Assembly (NCBI RefSeq): GCF_001633105.1
Contig: NZ_LUKZ01000002.1
Coordinates: 211,698-275,697 of the forward strand
Direction of reading: 5' to 3'
DNA from: Acidovorax sp. GW101-3H11
GTDB lineage: Bacteria; Pseudomonadota; Gammaproteobacteria; Burkholderiales; Burkholderiaceae_C
DNA length: 64,000 nt
Shown here: positions 18,420-27,884 of the stretch, one piece after another
Numbering within the stretch: position 1 is the stretch's first letter
Layout: each line of letters starts with the position of its first letter
Translations under genes and position numbers: made by a program
The notes under the pieces: model-generated
Seen by the model: the letters and a program-made list of their open reading frames with translations, nothing else
Databases searched by the model: none
What the model was told of the DNA's origin: nothing

Positions 18420-18492
18420 CCCGTGGAACTGGCTCTGCCAGGCCACTGGGTGCGTCCCCCTGAGGGGGAAGGCGCGCCAGCGCCTCAGGGGC
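18420..18492 (-). repeat. Family B 3'-end repeat
   Basis: Begins four bases after the livF stop. Contains the family core CCCCCTGAGGGGGAAGGCGC followed by GCCAGCGCCTCAGGGG, which can fold into nested GC stems. Confidence 0.65.
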
Positions 18493-18495
18493 ACC

Positions 18496-19305
18496 TTAAG
18501 CAAGCCAGCGCTTGCGCCGCTTGTAGCTCTTCACATCCTTGAAGCTCTTGCGCTCGCCGCCGCCCACGCCCAGGTAGAACTCCTTCACGTCCTCGTTGTT
18601 GGCCAGGTCGCTCGCGGCACCGTCCATCACCACACGGCCGCTTTCCATGATGTAGCCGTAGTCCGAATACTTCAGCGCCATGTTGGTGTTCTGCTCGGCC
18701 AGCAAGAAGGTGACCTTCTCCTTGGTGTTCAGGTCCTTCACGATGTTGAACACCTCCTCCACGATCTGCGGCGCAAGGCCCATCGAGGGCTCGTCGAGCA
18801 GCACCATGCTGGGGTTGGCCATCAACGCGCGGCCAATGGCGCACATTTGCTGCTCGCCGCCCGATGTGTACGCCGCCTGCGAGGTGCGGCGTGTCTTCAG
18901 GCGCGGGAAGTAGTTGTAGACCTTCTCCAGGTTGGCCGCGATCTCGGCCTTGCTGGTGCGGGTGTAGCTGCCCGTCATCAGGTTTTCTTCAATGGTCAGG
19001 TGGGCAAAACAGTGCCGCCCCTCCATCACCTGCACCACGCCGCGCTGCACCAGGTCGGCGGGCGAGAGGTTTTCGATGCGCTCGCCGCGCAGCTCGATGG
19101 AACCCTTGGTGACCGCGCCCCGCTCGCCCTGTAGCAGGTTCGAGATCGCGCGCAGCGTGGTCGTCTTGCCCGCGCCGTTGCCCCCCAGGATGGCCACGAT
19201 GGAGCCCTGCGGCACCTGCAGTGACACGCCCTTGAGCACCAGGATCACGTGGTTGTAGATGACCTCGATGCCGTTGACGTTGAGAACAATGTTTTTTGAG
19301 TCCAT
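18496..19305 (-). CDS. livF: Branched-chain/amide-type ABC transporter ATP-binding protein LivF
   Basis: Cytosolic ATPase subunit of a HAAT-family (Liv) importer, 269 residues. It shows Walker A GGNGAGKTTT, signature TSGGEQQMCAIGRAL and Walker B MVLLDEPSMGLAP, followed by LLAEQNTNMAL. The LivF-type GEQQ signature distinguishes it from LivG. The ATG of MDSKNIVL follows GAAGG and is preferred to upstream in-frame starts. It lies after the receptor gene and before the PaaK-like gene, all on one strand. The C-terminus is slightly longer and more basic than usual (SYKRRKRWLA). Confidence 0.93.
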   Translation of the reverse strand: MDSKNIVLNVNGIEVIYNHVILVLKGVSLQVPQGSIVAILGGNGAGKTTTLRAISNLLQGERGAVTKGSIELRGERIENLSPADLVQRGVVQVMEGRHCFAHLTIEENLMTGSYTRTSKAEIAANLEKVYNYFPRLKTRRTSQAAYTSGGEQQMCAIGRALMANPSMVLLDEPSMGLAPQIVEEVFNIVKDLNTKEKVTFLLAEQNTNMALKYSDYGYIMESGRVVMDGAASDLANNEDVKEFYLGVGGGERKSFKDVKSYKRRKRWLA

Positions 19306-19528
19306 GGTGTTGCCTTCGCTGTGCCAATCCAAAAAGCTGCTGCAAAGGCAACTCTTTGGATTGGCGGCTGCCCCACAAGGAGCAACCACAAATCACAGGC
19401 CGCAAACACTGTCGCAGCCCAATGCCAGTGCCACCGCGCAAGGGCCGCCCCGCCGCGCTGGTGGCGTCCCCCTTCCCGGCGAAGCCGAGAGAAGGGGGAA
19501 GGCGCGTTAGCGCCTCAGGGGGATGACC
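19306..19528. other. Spacer with an 11-bp hairpin and a family B repeat
   Basis: No gene is present. A perfect inverted repeat GCCAATCCAAA (19323-19333) / TTTGGATTGGC (19355-19365) lies just upstream of livF. A family B repeat occupies 19431-19523 directly after the receptor stop. Either could tune the step from receptor to livF expression. Confidence 0.6.
19431..19523 (-). repeat. Family B 3'-end repeat
   Basis: A long copy with CAAGGGCCGCCCCGCCGC and GGGGGAAGGCGCG separated by variable sequence. It starts five bases after the receptor gene's stop codon. Confidence 0.75.
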
Positions 19529-20854
19529 TCAAGACTGGCAGTCTTCCGGCGTACGCGGCGTCAGCTTCTTCTCGGCTGCGTACTTCGCCGCCGTCGCCTT
19601 CACCAGCGGCTTGATGATCTGCTCGTCAGCCTGCAGCCAGTCGGATGTGAACTTCCAGGCCTTGCCATCCCAGGTGTGGATGCGGGCCCAGGCGGCGCCC
19701 ATGTGGTCGGTGCACGAGGTGCTGATGGGGCGCATCACGCCCGCAAAGCCCAGCGCATCCAGCTTGGGCTGGGTGAGGTTCAGGTTTTCCAGGCCCCAGC
19801 GCACTTGCTCGCCGCTCATGACCTTGCCCTTGCCGAAGCGGTCCTGGGCAGCGCGAATGCCTTCCACGCCCAGCATCGCGCTCATGGCGCCGCGCATGTA
19901 CAGCACCTGGCCCACTTCGTCCTTGGGGCCTGTGCCCTGGCCCTTGTCGTGCAGCTGGGCCAGCACGTCCTTGACCAGCTTGGACTGGGGTTCGGCGCCG
20001 TGCTGCATGGTCACAGCGTTGTAGCCCTTGGCGCCGTCGGCCACGTCCTTCACGTCGGGCTCGGCACCGGCCCACCACACGCCGTACATCTTCTCGCGCG
20101 GGTAGCCGGTGGCCTGTGCTTCCTTGATGGCTGTGGAGTTCATCACGCCCCAGCCCCACAGTGCCACGTAGTCGGGACGGGCCTGGCGGATCTGCAGCCA
20201 GGTGGCCTTTTGCTCCACGCCGGGTGCCGTCACGGGCAGCAGCTGCAGGTCAAAGCCGTGCATCTTGGCGCGCTCTTGCATCAGCGGGATGGGCTCCTTG
20301 CCGTAGGGGCTGTCGTGGTAGACCAGAGCGATCTTCTTGCCCTTGAGCTTGTCCAGGCCGCCTTCCTTCTTGCCGATGGCCTGCAGGATGGCATCGGCCG
20401 CCACCCAGTAGGTGCCTGCAATCGGGAAGTTCCACTTGAACACGCTGCCGTCCGCGCTCTCCGAGCGGCCATAGCCAATGGTCACCACCGGAATCTTGTC
20501 GGCTGGGGCCTTCTCGGTGATGGCAAACGTGGCGCCCGTGGACAGGGGCTGCACGAACGACGCACCCTTGCCCTTGAGGCGTTCGTAGCACTCCACGCTG
20601 CGGGCCGTGTCGTAGCCGGTCTCACATTCTTCAAACGAGAGCTTCACGCCGTTGATGCCGCCCCGGGCATTCACCAGCTTGAGGTAATCCACGTAGCCAT
20701 TGGCCCAGGGTGCGCCGTTCGGGCCGTAGGGGCCCGTGCGGTACGACAGCACCGGGATGAACTGTTCTTTGGCCTGCGCGAAGGCGCTGGTCGATACGAC
20801 CGATGCACCGGCGGCCACAGCGGCCACGGCCAGAACCAGGGTACGAAGCTTCAT
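19529..20854 (-). CDS. Liv-type ABC transporter substrate-binding protein
   Basis: Periplasmic receptor of the HAAT importer, 441 residues. It has a clear Sec signal (MKLRTLVLAVAAVAAGASVV ... AFAQA). The mature protein is a type I periplasmic binding fold (Peripla_BP_6): LSYRTGPYGPNGAPWANGYV, FEECETGYDTARSVECYERL, IALVYHDSPYGKEP, and a terminal CQS. The length is larger than leucine receptors (~370), as in receptors found with acyl-CoA ligases. It sits between livM and livF, so the transporter is complete. The ligand is likely an organic acid rather than an amino acid, given the two CoA ligases; that is inference. Confidence 0.9.
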   Translation of the reverse strand: MKLRTLVLAVAAVAAGASVVSTSAFAQAKEQFIPVLSYRTGPYGPNGAPWANGYVDYLKLVNARGGINGVKLSFEECETGYDTARSVECYERLKGKGASFVQPLSTGATFAITEKAPADKIPVVTIGYGRSESADGSVFKWNFPIAGTYWVAADAILQAIGKKEGGLDKLKGKKIALVYHDSPYGKEPIPLMQERAKMHGFDLQLLPVTAPGVEQKATWLQIRQARPDYVALWGWGVMNSTAIKEAQATGYPREKMYGVWWAGAEPDVKDVADGAKGYNAVTMQHGAEPQSKLVKDVLAQLHDKGQGTGPKDEVGQVLYMRGAMSAMLGVEGIRAAQDRFGKGKVMSGEQVRWGLENLNLTQPKLDALGFAGVMRPISTSCTDHMGAAWARIHTWDGKAWKFTSDWLQADEQIIKPLVKATAAKYAAEKKLTPRTPEDCQS

Positions 20855-20990
20855 GGTTGTCTCCTGTCAATAAAGTGGTTGAAGCACTGCGAAATCACAT
20901 GGGCCTTCAGTCAAACAACAATCGCTGCAGAACGCATCGGTGTTATCGAGCAAGCCTCTTGGTGGATATGGAAAAAGTCGGGGCAGCCGC

Positions 20991-22067
20991 TCAATGCGGG
21001 AAGGGCCACAGGCGCAGCTTCTGCTTGCCCATCGACCACAGCTTGGCCAGGCCATGCGGCTCCACAATGAGGAACCACACGATCAGGCCGCCAAAGATCA
21101 TCAGCTCGGCGTGCGAGACACCGGCGGTGGAGATGCTGATGCCGAACAGCCCCAGAAAAAGCGGCAGGAACTGGTTGAGCGCAATGGGCAGCACCACGAT
21201 GAAGGCCGCGCCAAAGAAGCTGCCCATGATGGAGCCCATGCCGCCGATGATCACCATGAACAGCAGGCGGAACGACATGTCCACCGAGAACGCGCCGGGC
21301 TCCCAGGCGCCCAGGTACACAAAGGCCCACAGGCCACCGGCCACGCCGATGATGAAGGAGCTGACGGCAAATGCGCTGAGCTTGGCGTACATGGGGCGGA
21401 TGCCGATCACCGAGGCGGCCACGTCCATGTCGCGGATGGCCATCCACTCGCGGCCAATGGCGCCGCGCACCAGGTTCTTGGCCATCAGTGCCATGACCAC
21501 CAGGATCGCCAGGCAGAACAGGTACTTGGAGGTGGCGCTTTCGATCGGCATGCCGAACACCTGCAGGTTGGACACCGACACCGAGCCCGAGGGGGTGTCG
21601 AGCGTGAACCAGCGAATGCGCAGGAACATCCAGTCGCTGAAGAACTGCGCGGCCAGCGTGGCCACCGCCAGGTACAGCCCCTTCACCCGCAGGCTGGGCA
21701 GCCCGAACAGGATGCCGAAGAACGTGGCGCACAGGCCGCCCAGGATCAGTGCGGGGATCAGTGGCAGGCCGGGCAGCCGCACAAAGAAGTTGTAGGCACC
21801 GTAGGCCCCCACGGCCATGAAGGCACCCGAGCCCAGCGAGATCTGGCCGCAGTAGCCCACGAGGACGTTCACCCCCAGGGCCGCCAGCGACATGATCACG
21901 AACGGGATCAGGATGGCGCGGAAGAAGTAGTCGCTGGCGAGCATGGGCACCGCCACAAAGGCGACGGCCAGCAGCAGGGCGATGGCGATGCGGTCCTGTG
22001 CGATCGGGAAGATCTGCTGGTCGGCGCGGTAGCTGGTCTTGAACTGGCCGTTTTCGCGGTAGAGCAT
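20991..22067 (-). CDS. livM: Liv-type ABC transporter permease LivM
   Basis: Inner-membrane permease of the HAAT importer, 358 residues with about nine to ten helices. Family motifs include ALGVNVLVGYCGQISLGSGA and the EAA-like cytoplasmic loop AASVIGIRPMYAKLSAFAVS with GGMGSIMGSFFGAAF after it. The N-terminal ~25 residues are soluble. It is 31 bp after livH; 136 bp separate it from the receptor gene, where a family-specific spacer without repeats is found. Confidence 0.93.
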   Translation of the reverse strand: MLYRENGQFKTSYRADQQIFPIAQDRIAIALLLAVAFVAVPMLASDYFFRAILIPFVIMSLAALGVNVLVGYCGQISLGSGAFMAVGAYGAYNFFVRLPGLPLIPALILGGLCATFFGILFGLPSLRVKGLYLAVATLAAQFFSDWMFLRIRWFTLDTPSGSVSVSNLQVFGMPIESATSKYLFCLAILVVMALMAKNLVRGAIGREWMAIRDMDVAASVIGIRPMYAKLSAFAVSSFIIGVAGGLWAFVYLGAWEPGAFSVDMSFRLLFMVIIGGMGSIMGSFFGAAFIVVLPIALNQFLPLFLGLFGISISTAGVSHAELMIFGGLIVWFLIVEPHGLAKLWSMGKQKLRLWPFPH

Positions 22068-22098
22068 GTGAAATCTCCTGTGTTCTTGTTGTTATGGC

Positions 22099-23028
22099 TT
22101 ACACGCGGTCAATGATCTTCTCGCCAAACAGCCCCTGAGGCCTGAAAAGCAGGAATACCAGAGCCAGTGCATACGCGAACCAGATCTCGATGCCCCCGCC
22201 CACGTAGGGGCCCAGGTACACCTCCGACAGCTTCTCGCCCACACCGATGATCAGCCCGCCGATGATGGCGCCGGGCACCGAGGTGAGGCCGCCCAGGATC
22301 ACCACCGGCAGCGCGCGCAGCGCCACCGTGGCCAGCGAGAACTGCACGCCCAGCTTGCTGCCCCAGATCATCCCGGCCACCAGGGCCACCACGCCGGCCA
22401 CGCACCACACGATCACCCAGATGCGGTTGAGCGGGATGCCGATGGACTGCGCGGCCTGGTGGTCGTCGGCCACGGCGCGCAGCGCACGGCCGGTGGAGGT
22501 TTTCTGGAAGAACAGCGACAGGGCCACCACCAGCGCGGCGGCAATCGCGGCGGCGATCACGTCTTCCTTGTTGATCAGGATGCCGCCCTGGAACATGCTC
22601 TCCAGCGCAAACATCGGGTCCTTGGGCATGCCGATGTCGATCTTGTAGATGTCGCCACCAAAGATGGTCTGGCCCAGGCCTTCCATGAAGTAGGCAATGC
22701 CCAGCGTGGCCATGAGCAGCGTGGCGCCTTCCTGGTTCACGAGGTGGCGCAGCACCAGGCGCTCGATCACCCAGGCCACCACAAACATCACGGCGCCTGC
22801 GAGCACAAAGGCGATCAGGTTGGCGGCGATCTGGTTGTCCAGGCCCGTCCACTTCGGAATCCATTCGGCAAAGCGTGCCATGGCCAGTGCCGCAAACAGC
22901 ACCATCGCGCCCTGCGCAAAGTTGAACACGCCCGAGGCCTTGTAGATCAGCACAAAGCCCAGCGCCACCAGCGAATACAGCATGCCGGCCATGAGGCCGC
23001 CCAGCAGTGTTTCAAGAAAAAATCCCAT
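22099..23028 (-). CDS. livH: Liv-type ABC transporter permease LivH
   Basis: Second membrane subunit, 309 residues, with eight or more helices. It opens with LLGGLMAGMLYSLVALGFVL and keeps the LivH loop RAVADDHQAAQSIGIPLNRI that docks to the ATPases. GGLTSVPGAIIGGLIIG and the C-terminal LFRPQGLFGEK are also typical. It follows livG by 28 bp and precedes livM by 31 bp, so the three form a tight operon. Confidence 0.94.
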   Translation of the reverse strand: MGFFLETLLGGLMAGMLYSLVALGFVLIYKASGVFNFAQGAMVLFAALAMARFAEWIPKWTGLDNQIAANLIAFVLAGAVMFVVAWVIERLVLRHLVNQEGATLLMATLGIAYFMEGLGQTIFGGDIYKIDIGMPKDPMFALESMFQGGILINKEDVIAAAIAAALVVALSLFFQKTSTGRALRAVADDHQAAQSIGIPLNRIWVIVWCVAGVVALVAGMIWGSKLGVQFSLATVALRALPVVILGGLTSVPGAIIGGLIIGVGEKLSEVYLGPYVGGGIEIWFAYALALVFLLFRPQGLFGEKIIDRV

Positions 23029-23056
23029 GTTGTTGTCTCCTGCGCTTTCGGGGGCT

Positions 23057-23881
23057 TCAGTGCGATGTGCCCAGGTAGGCGCTGATCACGTCCTGGTTGT
23101 TGCGCACCTCGTCGGGCGTGCCGTCGCCGATCTTCTTGCCGTAGTCCAGTACCACCACGCGGTCGCTGATGTCCATCACCACGCCCATGTCGTGCTCGAT
23201 GAGCACGATGGTGGTGCCGAACTCGTCGTTCACGTCCAGGATGAAGCGGCACATGTCCTGCTTTTCCTCCACGTTCATGCCCGCCATGGGTTCATCGAGC
23301 AGCAGCACCTGCGGCTCCATGGCGAGAGCCCGGCCCAGGTCCACGCGCTTTTGCAGGCCATAGGGCAGCTGGCCCACGGGCGTCTTGCGGAACGCCTGGA
23401 TCTCCAGAAAGTCGATGATGTGCTCGACCTTCTCGCGGTGGGCCATCTCCTCGCGCTCGGCGGGGCCCAGGCGCAGCGCCTGCAGGAACAGGTTGCTTTT
23501 GATCTTGAGGTTGCGGCCGGTCATGATGTTGTCGATCACGCTCATGCCCTTGAACAGCGCCAGGTTCTGGAACGTGCGCGCCACGCCCATCTCGGCCACC
23601 TGGCGCGAGTTCATGTGCGAGAACGTCTTGCCCCGGAAGGTGATGGAGCCGTCCTGCGGCGTATACACGCCGTTGATGCAGTTGAGCATGGAGCTTTTGC
23701 CCGCGCCGTTCGGGCCGATGATGGCGCGGATCTCGTGCTCCTTCACGTTGAACGAGATGTCGGTGAGTGCCTTCACCCCGCCAAACCGGAGGCTGATGTT
23801 CTTGACGTCGAGGATGACGTCGCCGATCTTCTTGGTGGTCATGGTGGGGGGCTTCTCCAGCGGGTAGAGCGCGGGCTTCAT
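23057..23881 (-). CDS. livG: Liv-type ABC transporter ATP-binding protein LivG
   Basis: Cytosolic ATPase, up to 274 residues. It has Walker A IGPNGAGKSSM, the LivG hallmark VARTFQNLALFKGMSV, Walker B VLLLDEPMAGMN and the switch IVLIEHDMGVVMDISD. The ABC signature loop is unusual: LPYGLQKRVDLGRAL in place of LSYGxQR. The start could be the first ATG (23881) or the ATG encoding MTTKKIGD 13 codons later; both have only modest ribosome binding sites. It is 79 bp after the acyl-CoA ligase, with a small ACTTGC/GCAAGT hairpin in the gap. Confidence 0.92.
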   Translation of the reverse strand: MKPALYPLEKPPTMTTKKIGDVILDVKNISLRFGGVKALTDISFNVKEHEIRAIIGPNGAGKSSMLNCINGVYTPQDGSITFRGKTFSHMNSRQVAEMGVARTFQNLALFKGMSVIDNIMTGRNLKIKSNLFLQALRLGPAEREEMAHREKVEHIIDFLEIQAFRKTPVGQLPYGLQKRVDLGRALAMEPQVLLLDEPMAGMNVEEKQDMCRFILDVNDEFGTTIVLIEHDMGVVMDISDRVVVLDYGKKIGDGTPDEVRNNQDVISAYLGTSH

Positions 23882-23960
23882 GCGGCAGCCTTCACGGGCG
23901 CGTAGGTCTTAGTTCCGGCGTAACTTGCTGCGCAAGTGAGCCTCCTCTGAAACGATCCCA

Positions 23961-25907
23961 TCATGCGGCCCTCCGCATGCTGGGATACGTTTTGGTATCC
24001 GACAGCTTCAGGGTGGCGCTCACGCTGCCCGTGCGGCCGTCTTCGAACTTGACCTGGGTTTCGATGTATTGCTCGGCGCGGCCCGCATACAGCGCGTCCA
24101 CCAGCACCGCGTATTTCTCGGCAATGAAGCCACGGCGGACCTTGTTGGTGCGCGTGAGTTCGCCGTCGTCGGCGTCCAGCTCCTTGTGCAGCACCAGAAA
24201 GCGGCTCACCTGGCTGCCCGCCAGCAGGGCGTCGGTCGCGAGGTCTGCGTTCACCTTCTCGATGCACTCGCGGATCAGCTCGTACACGTCGGGCTTTTGC
24301 GCCAGGTCGGTGTAGCCCGCATAGGGCAGGTTGCGGCGCTCGGCCCAGTTGCCCACGGCGTCGAAGTCGATGTTGACCATCACGCACACCTTCTCGCGGC
24401 CGTCGCCCAGCGCGACCACCTCCTTGATGTGCGGGAAGAACTTGAGCTTGTTCTCCACATACTTGGGCGCAAACATCGCGCCGTCGTTGGCGCCGCCCTT
24501 GATGCGGCCCACGTCCTTGACGCGGTCGATGATCTTGAGGTGACCGTGCGCATCGAGGAAGCCCGCGTCGCTGGTGTGGTACCAGCCATCGGCGGTGAGC
24601 ACCTCGGCCGTGGCCTTGGGGTTCTTGTAGTACTCCTTGAGCAGCCCGGCCGACTTGACCATGATCTCGCCGTTGTCGGCCACCTTGATCTCCACGCCCC
24701 GGATGGGCACACCCACCGTGTCGGCGCGTGCCTGGTTATCGGGCTGCAGGCAGACGAACACGGCGGTCTCGGTGGAGCCGTAGAGCTGCTTGAGGTTGAT
24801 GCCGATGGAGCGGTAGAAGGTGAACAGGTCGGGGCCAATCGCCTCGCCCGCTGTGTAGGCCACGCGCACGCGGCTGAAGCCCAGGTTGTTGCGCAGTGGG
24901 CCGTAGACCAGCAGGTTGCCCAGCGCGTACTTGATGCGGTCCAGGGTGCCCACGGCTTCGCCGTCCATCAGCGCCGGGCCCACGCGCTTGGCCACGGCCA
25001 TGCAGGCGTGGAACATCTTGCGCTTGATGGCGCCCGCGTCTTCCATGCGGATCATCACACTGGTGAGCAGGCCTTCAAAAATGCGCGGCGGCGCAAAGTA
25101 ATACGTGGGGCCGACTTCCTTGAGGTCGATGGTCACGGTGCTGGCCGACTCGGGGCAGTTGACCACGTAGCCGCAGGCCAGCCACTGCGCGTAGCTGAAG
25201 ATGTTCTGGCCGATCCAGGCCGGGGGCAGGTAGGCCAGCACCTCTTCGCTGCTGGTGAGCTTGTCGAACTCGGCGCCTGCGCTCGCGCGGTCCAGCAGGG
25301 TGCTGTGGGTGTGCACCACGCCCTTGGGGTTGCCTGTGGTGCCCGAGGTGAAAAACATCGCAGCCACATCGCCCGGCTGGGCCTTGGCCACCTCGCTCTT
25401 GAACCACTGCGGGTGCTTGGCGACATGGGCGGCACCGGCTTCGATCAGCGCATCGAGCGAGGCCAGGCCCGGCTCTGCGTAGTTGCGCAGGCCGCGCGGG
25501 TCGTCAAAGAAGATGTTGGAAATCTGCGGGCATTGCTCGCGGATTTCGAGCAGCTTGTCCACCTGCTCCTGGTCTTCGACCATGCAAAAGCGCACCTCGG
25601 CGTTGTTGAGCGGGAAGATGCACTCGGCGGCCACCGCATCCTGGTACAGCGGCACGGGGATGGCGCCCAGCGACTGGGCAGCCAGCATGGTGGCGTACAG
25701 GCGGGGGCGGTTGGCGCCGATCACCACCATGTGCTCGTGGCGCTGCAGGCCCGCCAGGTGCAGGCCGGCGGCCACCTGTTCCACCAGGCGCACCAGGTCG
25801 GCCCAGCTGTGGGTTTGCCAGATGCCATATTCTTTTTCGCGCAGGGCCGGGGCCGTGGGGCGCTCGGTGGCATGCTTGAGCAGCAGTTGCGGGAACGTGG
25901 TCAACAT
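23961..25907 (-). CDS. AMP-dependent acyl-CoA synthetase (long-chain type)
   Basis: Adenylate-forming enzyme of 648 residues that makes an acyl-CoA from a carboxylic acid, ATP and CoA. The P-loop FTSGTTGNPKGVVHTH lies near residue 180, and the acceptor-side motif LKQLYGSTETAVFVC near residue 365. The hinge is DAHGHLKIIDRVKDV, and the C-terminal domain is full length. The ATG of MLTTFPQL is the family start; longer readings upstream cross the divergent promoter. As first gene of the Liv cluster it likely activates the imported acid. A shared palindrome (TTGTC-N8-GACAA) lies in its promoter region. Confidence 0.92.
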   Translation of the reverse strand: MLTTFPQLLLKHATERPTAPALREKEYGIWQTHSWADLVRLVEQVAAGLHLAGLQRHEHMVVIGANRPRLYATMLAAQSLGAIPVPLYQDAVAAECIFPLNNAEVRFCMVEDQEQVDKLLEIREQCPQISNIFFDDPRGLRNYAEPGLASLDALIEAGAAHVAKHPQWFKSEVAKAQPGDVAAMFFTSGTTGNPKGVVHTHSTLLDRASAGAEFDKLTSSEEVLAYLPPAWIGQNIFSYAQWLACGYVVNCPESASTVTIDLKEVGPTYYFAPPRIFEGLLTSVMIRMEDAGAIKRKMFHACMAVAKRVGPALMDGEAVGTLDRIKYALGNLLVYGPLRNNLGFSRVRVAYTAGEAIGPDLFTFYRSIGINLKQLYGSTETAVFVCLQPDNQARADTVGVPIRGVEIKVADNGEIMVKSAGLLKEYYKNPKATAEVLTADGWYHTSDAGFLDAHGHLKIIDRVKDVGRIKGGANDGAMFAPKYVENKLKFFPHIKEVVALGDGREKVCVMVNIDFDAVGNWAERRNLPYAGYTDLAQKPDVYELIRECIEKVNADLATDALLAGSQVSRFLVLHKELDADDGELTRTNKVRRGFIAEKYAVLVDALYAGRAEQYIETQVKFEDGRTGSVSATLKLSDTKTYPSMRRAA

Positions 25908-26009
25908 TGCAGGTTCCTGAAAGTGAGAAGGTGTCGGCCCGGTGACAGCCGGGAGCGCAGGCTTGTGTTTGCGCGATGGGGGAATGCTAGGACCCACTTT
26001 GACGCCATC

Positions 26010-26027
26010 TTGTCTTGCCGACGACAA
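26010..26027. promoter_or_regulatory. Palindromic operator TTGTC-N8-GACAA, likely for the Crp/Fnr regulator
   Basis: TTGTC (26010-26014) and GACAA (26023-26027) flank TTGCCGAC. The same half-sites, spacing and three of the spacer bases (GAC) recur at 30157-30174, next to a Crp/Fnr gene. The site lies between the acyl-CoA ligase start (25907) and the ExeA start (26089) and could serve either. Confidence 0.65.
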
Positions 26028-26088
26028 TTTAGGGGTAACTCCTTGGTGGGTAAAACCCTGCCTGCGGGTGGGCGGTATCCTCCAAGCC

Positions 26089-27879
26089 ATGTACGCCCCG
26101 TTTTTCGGTCTCCAGCATCCCCCGTTTTCCATCGCCCCGGACCCGCGCTACCTGTTCATGAGCGAGCGCCACCGCGAGGCCCTCGCCCACCTGCTGTATG
26201 GGCTGGATGCCGGCGGCGGTTTTGTACTGCTGACCGGCGAAGTGGGCGCGGGCAAGACCACGGTATGCCGCTGTTTTCTGGAGCAGATCCCGGCGCACTG
26301 CAACGTGGCCTACATCTTCAACCCCAAGCTCACCGTGCGGGAGCTGCTGCGCTCCATCTGCGACGAGTTCGGCGTGCCGCACAAGCCCATGGTGCCGGGC
26401 GGTGTGGAGACGGTGAAGGACTACATCGACCCGCTCAACGCCTCGCTGCTGGCCGCGCACGCGGCGGGGCGCAACACCGTGCTCATCATCGACGAGGCGC
26501 AAAACCTCTCGGCCAACGTGCTGGAGCAGCTGCGCTTGCTCACCAACCTGGAGACCAGCGAGCGCAAGCTGCTGCAGATCATCCTGATCGGCCAGCCCGA
26601 GTTGCGCACCATGGTGGCCAGCCCCGCACTGGAGCAGCTCGCGCAGCGCGTGATTGCACGCTTTCACCTCGATGCGCTGAGCCCGCGCGAGACCCAGCAG
26701 TACATCGCCCACCGCCTGGCTGTGGCGGGCCTGCAGGGGCCCATGCCGTTCCGCCAGCGCGCCATCGCCCGTGTGCACACGCTGTCGCGCGGCGTGCCCC
26801 GGCGCATCAACCTGCTGTGCGACCGGGCCCTGCTGGGCGCCTACGCCGCCGGGGTGCGCGAGGTGAATGCCTCCACCGTGAACCGCGCTGCGCGCGAGGT
26901 GTTCGATGCCCCGGCCTCGGCCGCCGCCGCGCGCCAGGGCCAGCCCTTGCTGCCCCGCTGGGCCGTGGCGGGTCTGGGCGCCGTGGCGGGGGCTGCGCTG
27001 GTGGCGGCGGGTGGCTGGGCGCTGGGCGCCTGGCCCACACTGGCCCCGCGCGGTGCGGGCGCGCCGGTGGCGGCCACGGCGCCTGCATCGCCTGCCAGCG
27101 CGGCGGTGGCGGCGGGGGGGCGTGCACAGCCCCCGGCCACAGCCGCCAGTGCTGCCTTGGCGGTGGGTGCTGCTGCAGCGGCAACAACGGCAACAGCAGC
27201 AACAGCGGCCGCATCCACGCCGTCTGCGGCGCCGGGGGGGGGCGCGCCCTTGTCCGACCTGCAGCAGTTTCTGGCCGCACTGCCCGCCAGCGATGGCCCG
27301 GCCTGGCAGGCGCTGGCCACCCGCTGGAGCGCCAGCGTGCCCGAGGGCGCCGACGCCTGCGCCACGCTGCCGCGCGAGGGGCTGCGCTGCTACCGCAACC
27401 GCCGCGCGGGCCTGAACCTGGTGCGCCAGATCGACCGGCCGGTGCTGCTCACGCTGTTCCCCTCGGACGATGGCGACAGCGCCGTGTCCGCCGTGCTGCG
27501 CAGCCTGGACGGCGACACCGCCACGCTCGAAGGCGCGGGGCGCACGCTGCAGGTGCCCGTGGCCGAGCTGGCCCAGGTGTGGCGCGGTGACATTGCCACC
27601 CTGTGGCGCGCCCCGATCGGCATGCCCGACAAGGGCGACATTGCCGAGAGCACCGCCGGTGCCGCCTGGCTGGACAAACAACTGGCCACGCCCGCTGCGG
27701 GGGGTGCAGGAGCCAGTGCACGCGCGCGGGCCACCACCCCCGCCGCGCGTCAGGCGCGCATCCAGCGTTTTCAGCTGGCCCAGGGCGTCACGCCCGATGG
27801 GCGCGCCGGTCCGCTGACCCTCATGCTGCTCAACCGCGTCAATGGCGTGAGCGAACCCCGTCTGCGCACAGGAGCCTGA
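26089..27879 (+). CDS. gspA: GspA/ExeA-type AAA+ ATPase with peptidoglycan-binding domain
   Basis: Inner-membrane ATPase that, with GspB, remodels peptidoglycan for assembly of type II secretion channels. The 596-residue product opens MYAPFFGLQHPPFSIAPDPR, a family hallmark. An AAA+ domain follows, with Walker A GEVGAGKTT and Walker B VLIIDEAQN. One membrane helix lies near residues 288-312 (AVAGLGAVAGAALVAAGG), then a long Ala/Thr-rich periplasmic linker. A C-terminal PG_binding_1 domain (ARIQRFQLAQGVTPDGRAG) ends it. No other secretion genes are nearby. The start is the ATG 61 bp after the palindromic operator. Confidence 0.92.
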   Translation: MYAPFFGLQHPPFSIAPDPRYLFMSERHREALAHLLYGLDAGGGFVLLTGEVGAGKTTVCRCFLEQIPAHCNVAYIFNPKLTVRELLRSICDEFGVPHKPMVPGGVETVKDYIDPLNASLLAAHAAGRNTVLIIDEAQNLSANVLEQLRLLTNLETSERKLLQIILIGQPELRTMVASPALEQLAQRVIARFHLDALSPRETQQYIAHRLAVAGLQGPMPFRQRAIARVHTLSRGVPRRINLLCDRALLGAYAAGVREVNASTVNRAAREVFDAPASAAAARQGQPLLPRWAVAGLGAVAGAALVAAGGWALGAWPTLAPRGAGAPVAATAPASPASAAVAAGGRAQPPATAASAALAVGAAAAATTATAATAAASTPSAAPGGGAPLSDLQQFLAALPASDGPAWQALATRWSASVPEGADACATLPREGLRCYRNRRAGLNLVRQIDRPVLLTLFPSDDGDSAVSAVLRSLDGDTATLEGAGRTLQVPVAELAQVWRGDIATLWRAPIGMPDKGDIAESTAGAAWLDKQLATPAAGGAGASARARATTPAARQARIQRFQLAQGVTPDGRAGPLTLMLLNRVNGVSEPRLRTGA

Positions 27880-27884
27880 ACCCC

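Noticed and set aside
24069..27590. An 1173-codon plus-strand frame across the acyl-CoA ligase and gspA
   Set aside because: It is antisense to the ligase and out of frame with gspA, both of which have full sets of family motifs.
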